Source: Candidatus Obscuribacter sp. (GTDB lineage Bacteria; Cyanobacteriota; Vampirovibrionia; Obscuribacterales; Obscuribacteraceae). Taken from it: 64,000 nucleotides of DNA. The DNA is taken from contig JADYXQ010000232.1 in assembly GCA_021772135.1 (NCBI GenBank), forward strand, positions 1 to 64,000, written 5' to 3'. The notes beneath the pieces are model-generated. The model searched no databases. It saw only the letters and a program-made list of their open reading frames with translations, and was not told the DNA's origin. Within the stretch, counting starts at the first letter, position 1; each line of letters opens with the position of its first letter. Position numbers and translations under genes: made by a program. Of this stretch, positions 56,943 to 64,000 are shown piece by piece.

Positions 56943-57178
56943 AAAACTTTCTTAAAAAATTTCTTGGTTTCTTTCAGGCCTTTTTTGGTACCGCCAACAG
57001 TGACCTTAGCGCCTTTTTTCACCCCACCGACGGTGGTATTGGCGCCTTTTTTCACTCCGCCGGTAGTGACTCTCACACCCTTCTTCACTCCGCCCGTGAC
57101 GTAACCTTCGGCCAGCGCTGCTGGGGCTAAACATGGCACCACTGCTATTAGTGCGATCAGAATCAAACCTTTTTTCAT
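56939..57178 (-). CDS. Secreted cationic protein with 11-residue GGVKKG repeats
   Basis: A 79-residue protein with signal peptide MKKGLILIALIAVVPCLAPA through ALA. The mature part has four 11-residue units, TGGVKKGVRVT, TGGVKKGANTT, VGGVKKGAKVT and VGGTKKGLKET, and a basic tail KKFFKKVF. It has a high positive charge and regular Gly-Gly turns. It could bind polyanions such as polyphosphate, nucleic acid or envelope polymers; this is speculation. GAGGA 6 nt before ATG 57178 fixes the start. It is the last gene of the 59133-56939 operon. Confidence 0.75.
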   Translation of the reverse strand: MKKGLILIALIAVVPCLAPAALAEGYVTGGVKKGVRVTTGGVKKGANTTVGGVKKGAKVTVGGTKKGLKETKKFFKKVF

Positions 57179-57191
57179 TTTATTTCCTCGA

Positions 57192-57872
57192 TTAAAATTC
57201 GCTATCACCGCTGGGCGCGGCTCCGGCCTGGCCATATTGCGGCTCCTGATAATTATTTTGTGAACCATAATTGGCGCTGACATTCTGTCCTTGTGGCTGG
57301 TCTATCACACTGCCGCTGCTGTTGCCATAACTGACGGCTTGCTGACTATTAGAAGCGACTACGTCTCGTTGTGGAGGAGAGGCGGAATGAGGCAGCATAG
57401 GGTTGTAAGGCAGCCTTTCGTTTAATTCTATTTTGATTTTGGCTACCACTTTAAGCTGGCCGTTAGGAAGGTTGTTAGCAAAAAATGTGTGTTGAGTGCG
57501 GCCGACAAAATATTTTTCGTCGCCATGTGATTCAATCACGCCTTCGTATAAATCACCTGAAGTACGATAGGTGCCGTTTTGATTTTGATAAATGACGTTG
57601 CCGCGCATCTGAATACCGTCGCGAATATCTGCGGGTACCGGGCACCATTGCATCCACTGGGCTTTCATGCCATTGACTGAGACTTGAATGTGCTCACGGC
57701 CAAAAAGCCATGGTCCTGAATATGATTTAGCGGCGGCATTGAGATCGAAATAGTGTTTGCCGGTACTGGCGTCAGCACGCAAAAGCGTGTCTGTTGATTT
57801 GGCATACATCGTTTCCTGCTGCCGGGGCAGCTCTGTGTAATTGTCGTCTTTAATTTCAGCAGTGAGTTGCAT
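57192..57872 (-). CDS. Hypothetical protein with Gln/Asn/Ser-rich tail
   Basis: A 226-residue protein. ATG 57872 has GAGG 8 nt upstream and lies 11 bp after the TPR stop, so the longer frame from 57947 is rejected. Residues 1-150 look like one folded beta-rich domain (KHYFDLNAAAKSYSGPW, HIQVSVNGMKAQWMQWCPVP, YRTSGDLYEGVIESHGD). The C-terminal 70 residues are low-complexity Gln/Asn/Ser/Tyr. No signal peptide was found. It is the middle gene of a three-gene unit with the TPR protein and the GGVKKG protein. Confidence 0.65.
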   Translation of the reverse strand: MQLTAEIKDDNYTELPRQQETMYAKSTDTLLRADASTGKHYFDLNAAAKSYSGPWLFGREHIQVSVNGMKAQWMQWCPVPADIRDGIQMRGNVIYQNQNGTYRTSGDLYEGVIESHGDEKYFVGRTQHTFFANNLPNGQLKVVAKIKIELNERLPYNPMLPHSASPPQRDVVASNSQQAVSYGNSSGSVIDQPQGQNVSANYGSQNNYQEPQYGQAGAAPSGDSEF

Positions 57873-57882
57873 TATTTCAGCC

Positions 57883-59133
57883 TCACTGGTGGGTCTTGTT
57901 TTTAGCTGTGGTGCCAAAAACATGCAAATGTCTGCGTGCCATGGCATCGCTTTCGCTATCTTTTTTCAGCTCTTTGAGCACGTCTGAATAAATGCGCGGC
58001 AATTCATAGAGTTGCTTTCTATCAGCTGCCGAGAGCGTTTCATAGGTTGGCAAAAGATTTTTCAGCAGTTGTTCTGCTTCTGATTGTCTGGCATGGCGCC
58101 TGAGAAAATGAGCATATTCAAGGGTACATTCGACTGTTTTGATTTTGGCGTTGCGATGATTTTCATTGGCTGCGGCCAGTGTACACTGATAGAGTTTTTC
58201 TGCCTCCACATCTTTGCCTGTTTGATCAAGGCTACGGGCCAGATTTAACTGATGCACAAAAGTATCGGGATGATTTTCGCCCTTAAGTTTAGTGTGCAAT
58301 GCCAGCGCTTTTCGGTAGGCTTCAATGGCATCACCGTGAGTATTTTCTTCAGCGTGGCAGAGTCCAAGATAGTGATATGCCTTGATTTGGCCGGGAACAT
58401 CATTGAGCAAAGTAAAGACAGCCAGTGCTTGTTTGAAATAATCTACAGCTTCTTTGTTGTAATTATGTTGATAAAACATGGCACCAAGATTGAAGAGATC
58501 TTGTGCTGTTTCTTTGTAGTCTTTGCCAAAAGTTTTTTGATCAAGCGCCAGAGCTTCCAGATAAAGAACCTTCGCTTCTTCAATGCGCTTCATCTCTGTG
58601 TAGAGATTGGCGAGATTGGTCAATGTTGTAGCTAATGAAGTGGAATTCTGCGCTTTGCGTTTGCTTTCAATGGTTTGTTTGTAAAGGCGTTCGGCTTCTG
58701 AGTCATTGCCGAGTTTGTGCGCTATTAAGGCCAGATTGCCACGGGTCTCAAAAACTTTATCGCTATCGGCTCCAAGTAATTTTTCTCGAATGGTCAGAGC
58801 TTTGACCAGATCATCATGAGCTTCAGAGTAACGTTTCTGCTTTATATAGAGATGGGTCTTCTGATTGAGAGTCTCAGCCAGATGTAGTTCGTCTTTGTTT
58901 TGTAGAGCTTGAGCACTGGCTTCGGCCCAGTGTTTTTCGGCCTCGCTAAAACTTCCCTCTATAAATAAAGATTCGGCCTGCGATTCTTCATCCTGCCATT
59001 TTCCGGCAGGTGTTTTAGCTTCTTCGGCCCCAACCACCAGTGGTAGCGATGCGACGCTAAAAATAGTCAGCAATAAAGCAGGTAAAAATCTGTAGCGTTT
59101 GCCCGTTTGTCTGGCAACAATAGAATCTGGCAA
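57883..59133 (-). CDS. Secreted or membrane-anchored TPR protein (kinesin-light-chain-like repeats)
   Basis: A 416-residue protein from TTG 59133, which has AGGAG 7 nt upstream, unlike the TTG at 59187. A signal/anchor at about 17-36 (LPALLLTIFSVASLPLVVGA) is followed by about eight TPRs of roughly 42 residues with the KLC pattern (YSEAHDDLVKALTIREKLLG, DSEAERLYKQTIESKRKA, NKEAVDYFKQALAVF, DVEAEKLYQCTLAAA). It is probably a periplasmic scaffold. It is the first gene of a three-gene unit; its promoter faces umuD across a 15-bp palindrome. Confidence 0.85.
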   Translation of the reverse strand: MPDSIVARQTGKRYRFLPALLLTIFSVASLPLVVGAEEAKTPAGKWQDEESQAESLFIEGSFSEAEKHWAEASAQALQNKDELHLAETLNQKTHLYIKQKRYSEAHDDLVKALTIREKLLGADSDKVFETRGNLALIAHKLGNDSEAERLYKQTIESKRKAQNSTSLATTLTNLANLYTEMKRIEEAKVLYLEALALDQKTFGKDYKETAQDLFNLGAMFYQHNYNKEAVDYFKQALAVFTLLNDVPGQIKAYHYLGLCHAEENTHGDAIEAYRKALALHTKLKGENHPDTFVHQLNLARSLDQTGKDVEAEKLYQCTLAAANENHRNAKIKTVECTLEYAHFLRRHARQSEAEQLLKNLLPTYETLSAADRKQLYELPRIYSDVLKELKKDSESDAMARRHLHVFGTTAKNKTHQ

Positions 59134-59213
59134 CTGACGACTCCTGAGCGGCGGTTTGTCGTTTAGATTAGGCCATTTGAGCGGCAACGGTCAATCTCGC
59201 TGCCTGTACGTGC

Positions 59214-59228
59214 TACCATATATAGGTA
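59214..59228. promoter_or_regulatory. Palindrome TACC-N7-GGTA between divergent genes
   Basis: TACCATATATAGGTA is an inverted repeat 20 bp before the umuD TTG start and about 80 bp before the divergent TPR gene. Its TATATA could be part of a -10. Position before umuDC suggests a damage-response operator, but it does not match the E. coli LexA box. Confidence 0.4.
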
Positions 59229-59247
59229 TGGGCCGGGAGATTCTATA

Positions 59248-59652
59248 TTGTCGGAGAGAGAACCGGGCTACCCTGAGGCATTGGCAGATAATAGGCGTTC
59301 TGCTGGTTTTCCCTCGCCGGCAGATGACTATCTGGAATTAAAGCTCGACCTCAATAATTTACTGATTAAGCATCGCGAGGCGACATTTTTCTTACGGGTG
59401 GAAGGAGACTCAATGGTAGGTGCCGGAATTCACAGCGGTGATCTGATTATTGTTGACCGTGCTCTGCAAGCCCAACACAAAAAAGTGGTGGTTGCTGTTC
59501 TAGACGGCGAACTTCTGGTAAGGCGACTGTCGCTGCAAGGTAGCGAGATTAGCCTGGTAGCCGAAAACTCTGATTTTACCGATATAAAAATTGCCGAGGC
59601 CAGCAGTTTTGAAATCTGGGGCACTGTCACCAATGTCATTCACGAGCTATAG
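59248..59652 (+). CDS. umuD: UmuD-like S24 peptidase-fold protein (polymerase V subunit)
   Basis: A 134-residue homologue of UmuD, the self-cleaving partner of UmuC in translesion synthesis. The cleavage region [12 protein letters not shown] matches the E. coli CGFPSPAADYVE. The catalytic Ser is present in [11 protein letters not shown]. The position of the catalytic Lys (E. coli GEFTVKKL) reads GELLVRRL, so Lys is replaced by Arg. Autocleavage may therefore be impaired or altered. The start is TTG 59248 with GGGAG upstream. It is followed 8 bp later by umuC in the standard umuDC order. Confidence 0.9.
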   Translation: MSEREPGYPEALADNRRSAGFPSPADDYLELKLDLNNLLIKHREATFFLRVEGDSMVGAGIHSGDLIIVDRALQAQHKKVVVAVLDGELLVRRLSLQGSEISLVAENSDFTDIKIAEASSFEIWGTVTNVIHEL

Positions 59653-59660
59653 GAGGAATC

Positions 59661-60944
59661 ATGGCTGAGGCCGAGCGATTTGCCTTGATTGACTGCAACA
59701 ATTTCTATGTCTCTTGCGAGCGGCTCTTTAATCCGAAGCTGGAAGGCCGGCCTGTGGTAGTGCTTTCTAATAACGATGGCTGTGTAGTATCTCGTTCTAG
59801 TGAAGCAAAAGAAGCGGGCGTTAAGATGGGCGTACCGCTGTTTAAAATTACCGATCTGATAAAGCAACACGGCATCGTCACGCTGTCTTCAAATTATGCG
59901 CTCTACGGAGATATTTCTGAGCGCATCATGAGCATACTGCGAAACTTCAGCCCGTCTCAAGAAATTTATTCTATCGATGAATGTTTCTTAGATTTTAGCG
60001 GCATCGCTGACGGTCTCGCTCATGGTCGGCTCATTCGTCAAACAATAAAACAACAGGCCGGAGTGCCTGTCTGTGTCGGTATTGCTTCTACTAAAACTCT
60101 GGCCAAGCTGGCCAATGGCACAGCGAAAAAGAGCACTGAATGTGGTGGCGTCTTCGATATTTCCGCCTTGACTGATAGGCAGCGCTTAGAACTTTTTGCT
60201 GCGGCACCAGTGGGCGATGTCTGGGGCATCGGTCGCAAACTTGTTGAGCGTTTAGAAGCTATCGGTGTGCACACGGTGAAAGAGTTTCACGATAGTGATC
60301 TGGATAAAATGAAAGAGCTTTTTAGCGTGGTGGTTGAGCGCACCATTCGTGAGCTGCGGGGTCAATCTTGCCTGGCCATGACTGAAATTGCACCGGTGCG
60401 TAAACAAATTTTGTCATCGCGGTCTTTTGGCACCTATGTATACGAATTGGGCGATCTCGAACAGGCAGTTGCAACATATATGGCCACTGCAGCCCTCAAG
60501 CTAAGAGCAGACGAATCGCTGGCCGGTGCGCTTCAAGTCTTTATTAAAACTAACCGCTATGCCGCTCCCGAAGATTTGTATTCGCAAACCGCCACAGTCA
60601 CTTTGAAAAATCCTACTGATGATTCCATTCAGCTGGTTAAGGCAGCTATTTCCGCCTTGCGACAAATTTATAAAAAAGGATACGCTTATCAAAAAGCGGG
60701 TGTTTGTTTGCTCGACTTGAGCTCTATTAACGAGCGTCAGCTGTCATTGTTTCAATCTGAAGCTTCAGTCAGTCGTTCAGAGAAAATCATGAAATTGATG
60801 GATGCCACCAATTCTACTATGGGCCGCGGCACTCTTTATCTGGCTGCTGAAGGGCAGAATCACAGATGGCAAATTAAAAGCAATTTTAAAAGTCCGGAAT
60901 ACACAACCAGTTGGAAAGAACTGCCCATAGCTCACGCTAAATAA
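59661..60944 (+). CDS. umuC: Y-family DNA polymerase UmuC
   Basis: A 427-residue translesion polymerase, catalytic subunit of Pol V. The palm has [17 protein letters not shown] (metal Asp), [15 protein letters not shown] and [11 protein letters not shown] with the catalytic SxDE. The thumb has the helix-hairpin-helix [16 protein letters not shown], and the little finger follows. The C-terminal UmuC extension ([19 protein letters not shown], then QLSLF near 360) is present, including a possible beta-clamp motif QLSLF. GGAGG precedes ATG 59661. Its stop is 3 bp from the stop of the convergent protease gene. Confidence 0.96.
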   Translation: MAEAERFALIDCNNFYVSCERLFNPKLEGRPVVVLSNNDGCVVSRSSEAKEAGVKMGVPLFKITDLIKQHGIVTLSSNYALYGDISERIMSILRNFSPSQEIYSIDECFLDFSGIADGLAHGRLIRQTIKQQAGVPVCVGIASTKTLAKLANGTAKKSTECGGVFDISALTDRQRLELFAAAPVGDVWGIGRKLVERLEAIGVHTVKEFHDSDLDKMKELFSVVVERTIRELRGQSCLAMTEIAPVRKQILSSRSFGTYVYELGDLEQAVATYMATAALKLRADESLAGALQVFIKTNRYAAPEDLYSQTATVTLKNPTDDSIQLVKAAISALRQIYKKGYAYQKAGVCLLDLSSINERQLSLFQSEASVSRSEKIMKLMDATNSTMGRGTLYLAAEGQNHRWQIKSNFKSPEYTTSWKELPIAHAK

Positions 60945-60947
60945 AGT

Positions 60948-62039
60948 TTAGCGACGCACCTCTGGTCGGTTGAGCACTTTTTTCAAATCTGTAATTGGTG
61001 TCACCGCTCCCCATTTCGCACTTCCGGCATGATTGACGCCGACTACATCACCCTTTTCATCGCGCGTGGGGCCTCCTGACATACCGTGATCAAGGCCTCG
61101 GTCAATTATGATTGAATCGTTTTTGTCGCCCAGGTGCTCGAATCTATCGAGGCCGTCAATGTGACCTTCTTTGATTTTGCCCTGACCGATTGAATAGGTC
61201 TTATCGTTCATTTGCAAAGGTTCAGTGCCGAACTTTTGATTAGGGCCTAGTTTTTGTTGTTGCTCCGGCGAGAGGCCTTTGATTTTTATTACGGCCACAT
61301 CATTGTCTTTGTCGATAGCCACAGGTTCGGCTTTAAATTTGCCCGCTGCGGTGTCCACCGTGGTGGTTGTCTGGCGCTGGCGAAATTCTTTCAGGCCCTC
61401 GCTTGTGATACCTTTGGCTGATGGATCTTTTTCTTTGCTGACAGACTTGATGCCGTCATAATTTTGTTTGAGATGATCAAGTTCGTGTTTTGCTTTGTCT
61501 TGCTCAGATGCGTAAATCAGGCCCGGTTTAGTGGGGTCTTGTTTTTTGACTATGGCGTCGCCGCGCTTGCTCAGGTCTTCTTTGCTCAAGCTGTCAGTGC
61601 CGTTCTTGCCAAAGAGGTTTTTGTCCAGTTTATACTGGTCGCCCTGCCGATCGGTGATGCAATGGGCCGCTGTGCCAATCAGCCTGGTATCGTCTTTAGG
61701 CAAGTCGCTGGTGCCCTCTTTGTTGACTAGAAAACCTGTGCAATCGCTGTTATCGCGGCGCCCAGGATCACTTGTGTCTAGCTGCACTACTCCCTGTTCG
61801 AGCTGTGACTTGTTGGTGGCCGATGAAGAAGAGTCGGCTTTGCCGTCACCGGCAGTCAGTTCCATGGGGGGCAGTGAATCGGCACCGTTGCTATTGTTTG
61901 TCTGACGAAAGCTGTCCAGCGTCGATTTGTCGCCGGCGTTGCCATAGACTTCGTTTACGGCGTGGGTGCCGCTATCACCGCGAGATTCAACAGTATTGTC
62001 TGTGGCTGTGGCGGAGCTGTCGTTTTCGAGATTTGACAT
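60948..62039 (-). CDS. Trypsin-like serine protease without signal peptide
   Basis: A 363-residue protein with a disordered, Ser/Asp/Asn-rich N-terminal third (1-90) and a chymotrypsin-fold domain (about 95-360). The catalytic triad is visible: His in LIGTAAHCITD, Asp in DKDNDVAVIKIK, Ser in LDHGMSGGPTRDE, with the oxyanion Gly pair. GVNHAGSAKWGAVTP closes the domain. No Sec signal or anchor is seen, as in the hydrophilic proteins at 51272-56942. It may be exported by another route or act inside the cell. Confidence 0.85.
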   Translation of the reverse strand: MSNLENDSSATATDNTVESRGDSGTHAVNEVYGNAGDKSTLDSFRQTNNSNGADSLPPMELTAGDGKADSSSSATNKSQLEQGVVQLDTSDPGRRDNSDCTGFLVNKEGTSDLPKDDTRLIGTAAHCITDRQGDQYKLDKNLFGKNGTDSLSKEDLSKRGDAIVKKQDPTKPGLIYASEQDKAKHELDHLKQNYDGIKSVSKEKDPSAKGITSEGLKEFRQRQTTTTVDTAAGKFKAEPVAIDKDNDVAVIKIKGLSPEQQQKLGPNQKFGTEPLQMNDKTYSIGQGKIKEGHIDGLDRFEHLGDKNDSIIIDRGLDHGMSGGPTRDEKGDVVGVNHAGSAKWGAVTPITDLKKVLNRPEVRR

Positions 62040-62188
62040 TGATTTAGTAAGCCGTTCGTATAGCTGATAGTAATTTCGTGGCGGTCAATTTGATGTTTGC
62101 AGATTAAGGTGCGATGGGTGAAAATGACGTGAACTTATTTATGTATGGCCTCTGAGCTGGTAAAGTATGGGCAAACACGAAGCCTCTA

Positions 62189-63310
62189 ATGCAAAACGCG
62201 CCAATGCAAAACTCACCAATTTCGCCTTCAGCTAAGCCTAAGCAGTCGCCCTTCACCTTGATTTTAATTGGCGTTTTTCTGCTGATTAATTTCGTGCTGG
62301 CCTACTGGTTTGCCTCACCTTATCTGGCGGTAGATTCGGTAAGAAAAGCAGCCGAAGACGGTGATACGGCAAAACTGGCCAAGCTCATGGACGGGCCTTC
62401 AGTGAAACGTAGCCTGGCCTCACTGGAAGATCCCGCCATCATTGATATGGCTATGAGCCCCAGCGGCATCGCTAATTTATTTCATTGCAGCAATCTGGTT
62501 TCTGGGCACGAAAATATGGCCGGTGCCAAAGCAAATGTAAACGCAACAGGCGGCATGCAAACAATTGGTGTAACACCAGAAGTTGAACCCAATGCTGTTG
62601 ATTCGAATAATTACGATACTCTCGATCAGTTTGTCTCTTATCACGGTCAAAAATTTTCCGGTCAGGGTGTGACTTTCGTATTAAAACGTTCCGGACTGTT
62701 TTCCTGGCAAGTAGCCGCAATTGAATTTCAAGCACCGTCTGCAGTGCACACGCCGGTATTCTTTGTTGGTTATTTATACGACGAAACGCCTGACGGCATT
62801 AAAGATGTGCAGCCCTATGACAGACTGTTGGCCGTAAATAACGACCCTGTGATTGATTATCCCCGGGCGGTGAAGCAGTTTAAGGCTTCCGGAAATTCGG
62901 CGGAGATCGCTGTATTGAGAAATGGTGAGGTTAAAACTTTTAGAGTGAGCAAAGGGGCCGGACAAAAATTTGGTTTTGTCTTGAGTGGTTTTGTCGGCCC
63001 GCCGCTGCCTGAAGTGGTGGCTACACCGGCAGCTCTTGATCCCGGCGCGCTGATTGACTTGATGAAGCAACAGAGCCCTGCTGCTGCTGCCAGTCTTGTG
63101 CAGCAAGGGCAGATGATATTGTTGCAGCCGCAAACGCAAATTTTGCGCGGCCAGGCAAAGAGTATTCCAATAGACGGCACTAGCGGCATTGCCGTAATGC
63201 AGGGTCGGGTTATTGAAGGCCCTGTAGTAGCAGGTGCCGGCGGTGTACCCGGCCGTACTTACTGGATGCTGCTTTCCAACTTTCCTGAAATTCCGGCCGC
63301 TGCTAAATAG
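62189..63310 (+). CDS. Membrane-anchored DUF2939 plus PDZ-like protein
   Basis: A 373-residue protein. Membrane helix at about 23-43 (FTLILIGVFLLINFVLAYWF) is followed directly by a DUF2939-type region (about 44-170) opening with SPYLAVDSVRKAAEDGDTAK and FPSVKRSL-like sequence. A PDZ-like domain at about 195-255 contains DVQPYDRLLAVNNDPVIDYP and EIAVLRNGEVKTFRV. A Pro/Gln-rich tail ends the protein. It is exported by its anchor and probably binds envelope protein termini. The 3' end overlaps the convergent rlpA gene by 8 bp. TTG/ATG starts within the first few codons are alternatives. Confidence 0.78.
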   Translation: MQNAPMQNSPISPSAKPKQSPFTLILIGVFLLINFVLAYWFASPYLAVDSVRKAAEDGDTAKLAKLMDGPSVKRSLASLEDPAIIDMAMSPSGIANLFHCSNLVSGHENMAGAKANVNATGGMQTIGVTPEVEPNAVDSNNYDTLDQFVSYHGQKFSGQGVTFVLKRSGLFSWQVAAIEFQAPSAVHTPVFFVGYLYDETPDGIKDVQPYDRLLAVNNDPVIDYPRAVKQFKASGNSAEIAVLRNGEVKTFRVSKGAGQKFGFVLSGFVGPPLPEVVATPAALDPGALIDLMKQQSPAAAASLVQQGQMILLQPQTQILRGQAKSIPIDGTSGIAVMQGRVIEGPVVAGAGGVPGRTYWMLLSNFPEIPAAAK

Positions 63311-63998
63311 GCACGTAGCCGTTCGGTATCGATACTGTTGTGCTCACTCTAGTATTTTCCTGGTTTTCATGTTCTTCTTTAGTGGTGGCAAAGGCATCAG
63401 GTAGTACTTCTGAAATTGTGATGGTCTGCGCGAATTGATGGCTCGGCACTGCAGCGACTGTGGCCTGTGGCTGTAATTGTGGCTCTGACTCGACTTCGGC
63501 TATTTCTACCGGGTCATGAATTTCATCTGCCGGTTTGATTCTTAGTGCCAGTTTACTGGCGGCAACTTTAGTCGCAGCAATTTGATCAGCAGTTTTGTGT
63601 GCCACCCCACGTGGTGCCGCCTGGTTTTTGATGCGCACGGTCTGAGCGATTTCACTTAAGACTCTCTTGCCGGCGTAGCAGACTACATTGCTTATGCCTG
63701 ATATGCACAAGCGGTCAGCGGCGGCTTTAGACAGGTCAATTACCCTCTTACCGACATAAGGGCCGCGGTCTGTTACTACCACTTCTACTTTTTTGCCGTT
63801 TTGCGGATTGAAAACCAGAAGCTTCGTGCCGAAGGGCAATGTTTTATGGGCACAGGTCAGTTTGTTCATGTCGTACATGCTGCCTGAGGCTGTTCGTCGA
63901 CCGTGAAAACTACCGCCATACCAGGAGGCGACACCACCAAAAAGTTTTTCAATGTCGTTACCGACGTTGCAAGCGGCCACGGGTAACGGTTTGATCAA
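63303..63998 (-). CDS. rlpA: RlpA-like double-psi beta-barrel protein, 5' end beyond the window
   Basis: The first visible codons lead quickly into a double-psi beta-barrel (about residues 22-95): VASWYGGSFHGRRTASG, MYDMNKLTCAHKTLPFGTKL and VVVTDRGPYVGKRVIDLSK, with the catalytic Glu/Asp positions of RlpA-type lytic transglycosylases (TASGSMYDM lacks the usual Glu, giving Ser-Met). The C-terminal 130 residues are a low-complexity linker, not a SPOR domain. No signal peptide is in view and the TTG at 63998 is at the window edge, so the true start is probably outside. Confidence 0.85.
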   Translation of the reverse strand: MIKPLPVAACNVGNDIEKLFGGVASWYGGSFHGRRTASGSMYDMNKLTCAHKTLPFGTKLLVFNPQNGKKVEVVVTDRGPYVGKRVIDLSKAAADRLCISGISNVVCYAGKRVLSEIAQTVRIKNQAAPRGVAHKTADQIAATKVAASKLALRIKPADEIHDPVEIAEVESEPQLQPQATVAAVPSHQFAQTITISEVLPDAFATTKEEHENQENTRVSTTVSIPNGYVPI

Positions 63999-64000
63999 CG

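Noticed and set aside
62080-62100. Partial match to the PhoB-like box (GGTCAATTTGATGTTTG) before the gene at 62189
   Set aside because: Both TGTC half-sites are altered and no -10 hexamer is found at the expected spacing.

Overview
The window looks like chromosomal DNA of a Gram-negative-type bacterium. It has lipoprotein and Sec signal peptides, RlpA, M23 and L,D-transpeptidase wall enzymes, and classical SD sites with ATG/GTG/TTG starts. Repeated kinase-plus-leucine-rich-repeat proteins, WG-repeat proteins, an RDD/WG pair and many TPR proteins suggest a non-photosynthetic relative of Cyanobacteria (Melainabacteria/Vampirovibrionia, Obscuribacter-like). This placement is inference from gene content; there is no rRNA gene in the window. 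There is no phage, insertion sequence or CRISPR array.

Layout. 1-11000: NAD synthesis (nadBA) divergent from an NrtR-like Nudix regulator, then wall enzymes, a TauE permease, two decayed genes, a NADAR protein and an MFS transporter. 11000-18014: a DUF4388 protein and a tightly coupled WG-repeat/kinase/kinase operon. 18459-18684: a tRNA Arg-Lys-Glu cluster. 18721-45300: a metabolic and signalling mosaic with four Ser/Thr kinases of one design (cytoplasmic kinase, one membrane segment, C-terminal leucine-rich repeats), a GH3 glucosidase, a 48-bp-repeat secreted protein, galM, SDR enzymes, a 5'-3' exonuclease, an M13 peptidase and a thioredoxin whose first active-site residue is encoded by UGA. 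45380-51175: ferredoxin, sodium symporter, a PolX-like protein, a uracil-DNA glycosylase and a secreted LRR protein. 51185-57200: small hydrophilic proteins without signal peptides around an OmpR/PhoB-type response regulator and a frameshifted sensor kinase. 57192-63998: TPR operon, umuDC, a trypsin-like protease, a DUF2939/PDZ protein and the start of an RlpA gene.

How the genes may work together. Four of the hydrophilic-protein genes carry the same 18-bp promoter element, two TGTC half-sites exactly 11 bp apart with a -10-like hexamer about 9-10 bp downstream. That is the architecture of PhoB/OmpR-activated promoters, and a PhoB-type regulator lies among them, so a local regulon is proposed. 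The four LRR kinases and two secreted LRR proteins share a short conserved cap before the repeats, suggesting one sensory family.

Reading frames are broken at several places (near 85, 6995, 8662, 12733, 19640 and 53090). Some may be assembly errors and some real decay. The UGA at 40496-40498 is different: it sits exactly on a thioredoxin catalytic cysteine codon and is followed by a plausible selenocysteine-insertion hairpin.
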